DNA from: a bacterium
GTDB taxonomy: Bacteria > Patescibacteriota > Minisyncoccia > UBA6257 > JAGGUH01
Assembly (NCBI GenBank): GCA_021158645.1
Contig: JAGGUH010000021.1
Location: forward strand, 1 to 8,320
Direction: 5' to 3'
DNA: 8,320 nucleotides
Position numbers and translations under genes: made by a program. The first letter of the stretch is position 1. Every line of letters begins with the position of its first letter. The notes beneath the pieces were generated by a model, which saw nothing but the letters and a program-made list of their open reading frames with translations, ran no database searches and had not been told where the DNA came from. This document shows positions 5,379-8,320 of the stretch, piece by piece.

Positions 5379-6466
5379 ACTTTTATATAAATAATTTCTC
5401 CATCTTTCAAAAAATAATCTTTTCCGACTATATTTAATGCTCCTTTTTCTTTTGCTTCATTCCAAGAACGATAGTTTAAAAAATCTTTCCAGTTAATAAC
5501 TTCAGCCCTAATGAAATTTTTATAAAAATCAGTATGAATTTTTTTTGCTGCTTCAATAATTGACGTCTCCTCTTCTAATTCCCAAGCCCTAATTTCTTTC
5601 TCATTAAAAGTATAAAAAACAATCAAATTCAAAATTTTAAAACTTGAACTAATCAAATCATCTAAACTATCAATTTTTTCTTTAATCTCCTTTAAAAATT
5701 CTTCTCTTTCTTCCTTTTCAAATTCTAAAATTTCATTTTCAAAACGAACATCAATAGTCAAAATTTCTGATTCCTCCTTTTTAAATTCTTTAATTATTTC
5801 TTTTTTTATTTTTTTTAAATTTTCTAAAGAGATTTGATTAAACTTTATATTTAAAACTATCAATTGTGGCTTTTGAGTTAAAAAATGATATTCTTTTACT
5901 AATTCTTTTTGTTCTTTTGTTAAAAAAATATTTGAGAGAGGTTCCTCTTTTAAAAGTGTTTCCTTAAAAAAATTTAAAATTCTTAATTTTTTCTTAAAAA
6001 GTTCGTTTCCTCTTTTTGCTTCCTTTTCAATTTTCGGAATTATTTTTTCCAAAAACGCTAAATCAGATAAAATTAATTCCAAATTTATAATTTTAATATC
6101 CTCAAGTGGAGTAATTCCTCCAGAAGATAAGGGCATATTCTTTTCTTCAAAACCTCTTACTAAATGTAAAATTGCATCAACTTTTCTGATTTCTTCTAAA
6201 AATTGATTTCCCAATCCTTCTCCTTTATGAGCCCCCTTAACAAGGCCAGCAATATCTGTAAATTCAATCATCGAAGGTATTTTTTTCTCGGGTTTTATCT
6301 TTTCAAACAAAAGATCTAATCTTCTATCGGGAATTTCAATAATACCCTTGTTTGGCTCAATAGTGCAAAAAGGATAATTAGAAACTTTTACCTCTTTTTT
6401 AGTTAAAGTTTTAAAAAGCAAGGACTTTCCAACATTAGGAAGTCCCACGATTCCGATTGAAAACAT
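5375..6466 (-). CDS. ychF: Ribosome-binding P-loop ATPase YchF (Obg-like, OLA1 family)
   Basis: YchF is a universal TRAFAC-class ATPase that binds ribosomes and is linked to stress responses. The P-loop GLPNVGKS is at 8-15, NYPFCTIEPN at 30-39, the G3 motif DIAG at 71-74, and GAHKGEGLGNQFL at 78-90. A coiled-coil insert rich in lysine and glutamate follows (about 125-195), and the C-terminal TGS domain ends with RAWELEEET, AAKKIHTDFYKNFIRAEVI and GKDYFLKDGEIIYIKV. Length (363) is normal. The family uses NxxE instead of NKxD at G4, which is why it prefers ATP; here the equivalent reads NIKF (206-209), so the glutamate is replaced. It starts 10 bp after the upstream RNase H-fold gene and overlaps rpoD by 4 bp. 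A TATAAT-like hexamer at 6476-6481 lies upstream but lacks a good -35. Confidence 0.95.
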   Translation of the reverse strand: MFSIGIVGLPNVGKSLLFKTLTKKEVKVSNYPFCTIEPNKGIIEIPDRRLDLLFEKIKPEKKIPSMIEFTDIAGLVKGAHKGEGLGNQFLEEIRKVDAILHLVRGFEEKNMPLSSGGITPLEDIKIINLELILSDLAFLEKIIPKIEKEAKRGNELFKKKLRILNFFKETLLKEEPLSNIFLTKEQKELVKEYHFLTQKPQLIVLNIKFNQISLENLKKIKKEIIKEFKKEESEILTIDVRFENEILEFEKEEREEFLKEIKEKIDSLDDLISSSFKILNLIVFYTFNEKEIRAWELEEETSIIEAAKKIHTDFYKNFIRAEVINWKDFLNYRSWNEAKEKGALNIVGKDYFLKDGEIIYIKV

Positions 6467-6476
6467 AGATTATAAA

Positions 6477-6953
6477 TTATAAATATCGATCGGCAACATT
6501 TGAAGCTCCGTATGCTTCGGGCTTTGTTTTTACTTCAAATCCAAAACCTTTCACCATTCCAATAACTTCCTGAACCATTGTTTTTGTATTTCCGTTAATT
6601 CCAACATCAATATGAATCTCAAAAGAGAAATTAAAATCATTTGCCTTTTTAAGATAATTAATTAATTTCCTTGCAACTTCAATTGATAAACTTACTTCTT
6701 CGTAAATTCTTTCTCTTAAAGTTTTGTTCTTTTTAAGATGAACTTTCCTCCAAAAATATCTCCCTCCTCTTCCAACTCGATGAATTACAATTGCTGTCAC
6801 AAATTCATCATAATCAAGGTTGTGGTCTTCAGAATCAGTGCCGATAACGATATTATAATGATAATTAGGAAGTTCTTTCATAAACTCAAAAAGTTCTCTT
6901 GCAATCTCGTTTATCTTAAATTTTTTTCCAGAAAAAGACAAAAAATGCATCAT
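6477..6953 (-). CDS. YkuK/DUF458-type RNase H-fold protein
   Basis: This resembles the DUF458 family (Bacillus YkuK), predicted to have an RNase H-like fold; no firm substrate is known to me. Possible metal-binding acidic residues are in IGTDSEDH (37-44, D40), the E82-E86 region of the central helix, IDVGINGNTKT (115-125, D116) and the C-terminal SNVADRYL (151-158, D155). This Asp/Glu/Asp/Asp spacing is like RNase H nucleases. Length (158) suits the family. It sits 26 bp after rplK and 10 bp before ychF, so it is embedded among translation genes, which hints at an RNA-processing role but does not prove it. ATG codons at 6953 and 6950 are both possible starts and no Shine-Dalgarno separates them. 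No signal peptide or membrane segment is visible. Confidence 0.8.
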   Translation of the reverse strand: MMHFLSFSGKKFKINEIARELFEFMKELPNYHYNIVIGTDSEDHNLDYDEFVTAIVIHRVGRGGRYFWRKVHLKKNKTLRERIYEEVSLSIEVARKLINYLKKANDFNFSFEIHIDVGINGNTKTMVQEVIGMVKGFGFEVKTKPEAYGASNVADRYL

Positions 6954-6979
6954 AGAAAATTTATTTATTTTTAGAAAAA

Positions 6980-7405
6980 TTACCCCTCGGTTTCAATCCC
7001 CATACTTCTTGCGGTACCTTTAATAATTTTTTTTGCCTTTTCCAAATCATTAGTGTTTAAATCGTTAAGTTTCATTTTTGCAATTTCTTCTATCTGGCTT
7101 TCGGTTACTTTTCCTACTTTTTTTCTCAAAACATCTGAAGAACCTTTTTCAATTCCAGCAGCTTTTTTTAAAAGAAAAGAAGTTGGAGGAGTTTTTAAAA
7201 TAAAATCAAAAGAACGATCTTCGTAAATAGTAATTTCTACTGGAAAAAGTTGATCTCTTTTGTCTTTTGTAGCCTCATTAAAACGATTACAAAAATCCTG
7301 GATATTAATTCCATGCTGGGCTAATGATGGTCCAATTGGAGGCGCTGGAGATGCTCCTCCTCCCATAATCTGTAGTTTAATTTTTGCTTTAATTGGTTTT
7401 GGCAT
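6980..7405 (-). CDS. rplK: 50S ribosomal protein L11
   Basis: L11 (uL11) binds 23S rRNA at the GTPase-associated centre and forms the base of the L7/L12 stalk. The N-terminal domain carries GGGASPAPPIGPSLAQHGIN (15-34), with the prolines that line the thiostrepton site. The C-terminal rRNA-binding domain includes KTPPTSFLLKKAAGIEKGS (71-89) and the closing IIKGTARSMGIE (127-138). Length (141) is typical. It follows nusG by 7 bp in the usual secE-nusG-rplK order, but rplA (L1), the expected next gene, is missing and a YkuK-like gene takes its place. A TATAAT six bases before the ATG suggests a second, internal promoter giving a leaderless start. There is no Shine-Dalgarno. Confidence 0.97.
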   Translation of the reverse strand: MPKPIKAKIKLQIMGGGASPAPPIGPSLAQHGINIQDFCNRFNEATKDKRDQLFPVEITIYEDRSFDFILKTPPTSFLLKKAAGIEKGSSDVLRKKVGKVTESQIEEIAKMKLNDLNTNDLEKAKKIIKGTARSMGIETEG

Positions 7406-7411
7406 ACTAAT

Positions 7412-7441
7412 ATTATATTTTTTTCACCTGCAAAAAATCAA
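7412..7441 (-). promoter_or_regulatory. Candidate internal promoter for rplK
   Basis: Read on the minus strand, TTGATT (7441-7436), an 18-bp spacer and TATAAT (7417-7412) overlap the 3' end of nusG. The -10 ends 6 bp before the rplK ATG at 7405, so a transcript would begin at or next to that codon. The -10 is perfect and the -35 matches consensus at four of six positions. In AT-rich DNA this could arise by chance, but the same placement recurs at scpA. Confidence 0.4.
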
Positions 7442-7958
7442 CTTCTACCGGCGTTTCTCTTCCAAATATCGGAACTGAAACTTTTACCTTGCCTCTTTTT
7501 TCATCGGTTTGAAAAACTTTTCCTTCGTGATTTTTAAAAGGACCATCAATAATTCTTACCATATCTCCGGCTTTGAGATCCAATTTAAAAGAAGGGGCTT
7601 GCTCCATTTTTTTCAAAAGTTCTTCTACCTGCTCTTCTGGCAAAGGAGAAGGCACAGTTGAATCAGGACCAACAAAACCAGTAACTTTTGGCGTATTTCT
7701 TACTACATACCAAGAATCATCAGTTAAAATCATTTTTACAAAAACATAACCCGGATAAACTTTTTCTTCTATTTCTTTCTTCTTGCCGGCTCTTAATTTT
7801 ATTTTTTTTTCTTTTGGAACCACAACCTCAAAAATTTTATCATGCATATCTAATGACTCAATTCTCTGTCTAAGATACAAAGCAACCGCATCTTCGTATC
7901 CTGAATAAGTATGAATTGCATACCATTTAGATTTGAGGTTTTCTGTTTGTCTTGGCAT
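7413..7958 (-). CDS. nusG: Transcription termination/antitermination factor NusG
   Basis: NusG binds elongating RNA polymerase, suppresses pausing and links transcription to Rho or the ribosome. The NGN domain (about 10-115) shows KWYAIHTYSGYED (11-23), the segment KVYPGYVFVKM (66-76) and WYVVRNTPKVTGFVG (83-97). The KOW domain (about 128-181) contains GDMVRIIDGPFKNHEGKV (131-148) and ends PVEVDFLQVKKI. Length (181) is standard and there is no extra insert domain. It lies 6 bp after secE and 7 bp before rplK, the conserved bacterial order. No Shine-Dalgarno is visible before the ATG; coupling to secE translation is likely. Confidence 0.97.
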   Translation of the reverse strand: MPRQTENLKSKWYAIHTYSGYEDAVALYLRQRIESLDMHDKIFEVVVPKEKKIKLRAGKKKEIEEKVYPGYVFVKMILTDDSWYVVRNTPKVTGFVGPDSTVPSPLPEEQVEELLKKMEQAPSFKLDLKAGDMVRIIDGPFKNHEGKVFQTDEKRGKVKVSVPIFGRETPVEVDFLQVKKI

Positions 7959-7964
7959 AATAAT

Positions 7965-8156
7965 TTAAAGAAAAAAACGAAAAATAATATTTGAAAAAAT
8001 AAAATCCCAAAACCCTAAAAAAGCCGCCATCACCAAAGAAAAAACAATGACAATTAAAGTAAGTCGAACTGCTTGCTTTCTGGAAAGCCAGGTAACTCTT
8101 TTCATTTCAACTTGAGTTTCTTTTAAAAATGGCTTTATTTTTCTCAAAAATTTCAT
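7965..8156 (-). CDS. secE: Preprotein translocase subunit SecE
   Basis: SecE is the small essential clamp around SecY in the inner-membrane export channel. The 63-residue protein has the single-span form: an amphipathic basic N-terminal helix (1-30) with the family signature ETQVEMKRVTWLSRKQA (13-29), then one membrane segment (about 32-58, TLIVIVFSLVMAAFLGFWDF onward). Position directly before nusG supports the call. It appears to be the first gene of the eight-gene minus-strand operon, with a candidate promoter at 8194-8167 that would start transcription 3-4 bases before the ATG. There is no Shine-Dalgarno; the ATG at 8156 is the only start compatible with the signature. Confidence 0.95.
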   Translation of the reverse strand: MKFLRKIKPFLKETQVEMKRVTWLSRKQAVRLTLIVIVFSLVMAAFLGFWDFIFSNIIFRFFL

Positions 8157-8166
8157 TTTGATGAAA

Positions 8167-8194
8167 ATTTTATAAATTTTTTAAAATTTGTAAA
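8167..8194 (-). promoter_or_regulatory. Candidate promoter of the secE-smpB operon
   Basis: On the minus strand TTTACA (8194-8189) and TAAAAT (8172-8167) are spaced 16 bp apart, each matching consensus at five of six positions. The start would fall near 8160, three to four bases before the secE ATG, giving an almost leaderless mRNA. The surrounding DNA is so AT-rich that other -10 choices exist (for example TATAAA slightly upstream). Confidence 0.45.
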
Positions 8195-8236
8195 GCCCAA
8201 GGTCTTATCTGTATTTGCTAACCACTTTAGTAGCAG

Positions 8237-8296
8237 TTTGATAGAATGGTAAAATATCAAATAAAGATCGAATATCTTAAAAAGCCATCTATCAAA
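8237..8296. repeat. Imperfect inverted repeat at the start of the right-edge ORF
   Basis: TTTGATAGAATGG (8237-8249) pairs with CCATCTATCAAA (8285-8296) except for one extra base in the left arm; the 35-base interior contains a smaller inverted pair, AAGAT and ATCTT. The left arm covers the possible ATG at 8246. It could be an operator, an RNA hairpin hiding a start codon, or chance. Confidence 0.4.
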
Positions 8297-8320
8297 GACC
8301 GTTACTATAACCAATTATAC
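8246..8320 (+). CDS. Possible partial gene running off the right edge
   Basis: From the ATG at 8246 the + strand stays open for 25 codons to the window end, beginning MVKYQIKIEYLKKPSIKDRY. An in-frame TAG at 8231 fixes the left limit. The composition is plausible for a soluble protein but too short to place in a family; the minus strand here has stops in all frames. It would be transcribed away from secE. No Shine-Dalgarno or convincing promoter precedes it, and an inverted repeat overlaps its start. It could equally be a chance frame. Confidence 0.35.
   Translation, partial: MVKYQIKIEYLKKPSIKDRYYNQLY

Noticed and set aside
6738..6974. Plus-strand open frame opposite the YkuK-like gene
   Set aside because: Antisense to a recognised family and within the operon; the translation has no domain character.
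7260..7478. Plus-strand open frame across the nusG-rplK junction
   Set aside because: Antisense to highly conserved rplK codons; the open frame follows from the codon use of L11.
8157..8320. tRNA gene (tRNA-Trp often precedes secE) or rpmG
   Set aside because: No cloverleaf, no T-loop-like GTTCRA segment and no CCA end on either strand; no L33-like translation.
1..8320. CRISPR array, phage genes, toxin-antitoxin pair or restriction system
   Set aside because: No spaced direct repeats, and every long gene matches a housekeeping family; nothing supports a new defence or mobile system here.

Overview
The window is an AT-rich, tightly packed bacterial chromosome segment made almost entirely of housekeeping genes. 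Spacers between genes are mostly 6-26 bp, Shine-Dalgarno sequences are nearly absent, the proteins are short for their families, and the prolyl-tRNA synthetase lacks its editing domain. Together these suggest a reduced-genome lineage, most likely the Candidate Phyla Radiation (Patescibacteria, perhaps Parcubacteria). That placement is inferred from style, not from a phylogenetic marker search.

Layout. Positions 1-291 hold no convincing gene but contain two perfect palindromes and a third half-site, probably regulatory DNA. Next on the + strand are a long two-lobed ThyX-type protein (292-1644), a strong intrinsic terminator (1659-1687), a near-consensus promoter (1706-1734) and scpA (1743-2432). 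From 8156 down to 2440 the minus strand carries eight co-directional genes that look like one operon: secE, nusG, rplK, a YkuK/DUF458-like RNase H-fold gene, ychF, rpoD, proS and smpB. The two transcription units converge between scpA and smpB with 7 bp between stop codons and no hairpin terminator. At the right edge a possible + strand gene starts at 8246 and runs off the window, divergent from secE.

How the genes fit together. The operon joins protein export (SecE), transcription elongation and initiation (NusG, principal sigma factor), ribosome components and factors (L11, YchF), tRNA charging (ProRS) and ribosome rescue (SmpB). rplA (L1), which usually follows rplK, is not at this locus. 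ThyX would supply dTMP and ScpA works with SMC in chromosome organisation.

I found no defence, mobile or otherwise undescribed multi-gene system. The most unusual points are: the ThyX-like protein with a degenerate N-terminal lobe and a C-terminal lobe that keeps active-site-like residues; several promoters placed so that transcription should start at or next to the ATG (leaderless mRNAs); the three-site palindrome array upstream of thyX; the INS-less ProRS with a four-cysteine knuckle; and a YchF whose usual NxxE nucleotide-specificity motif has lost the glutamate.
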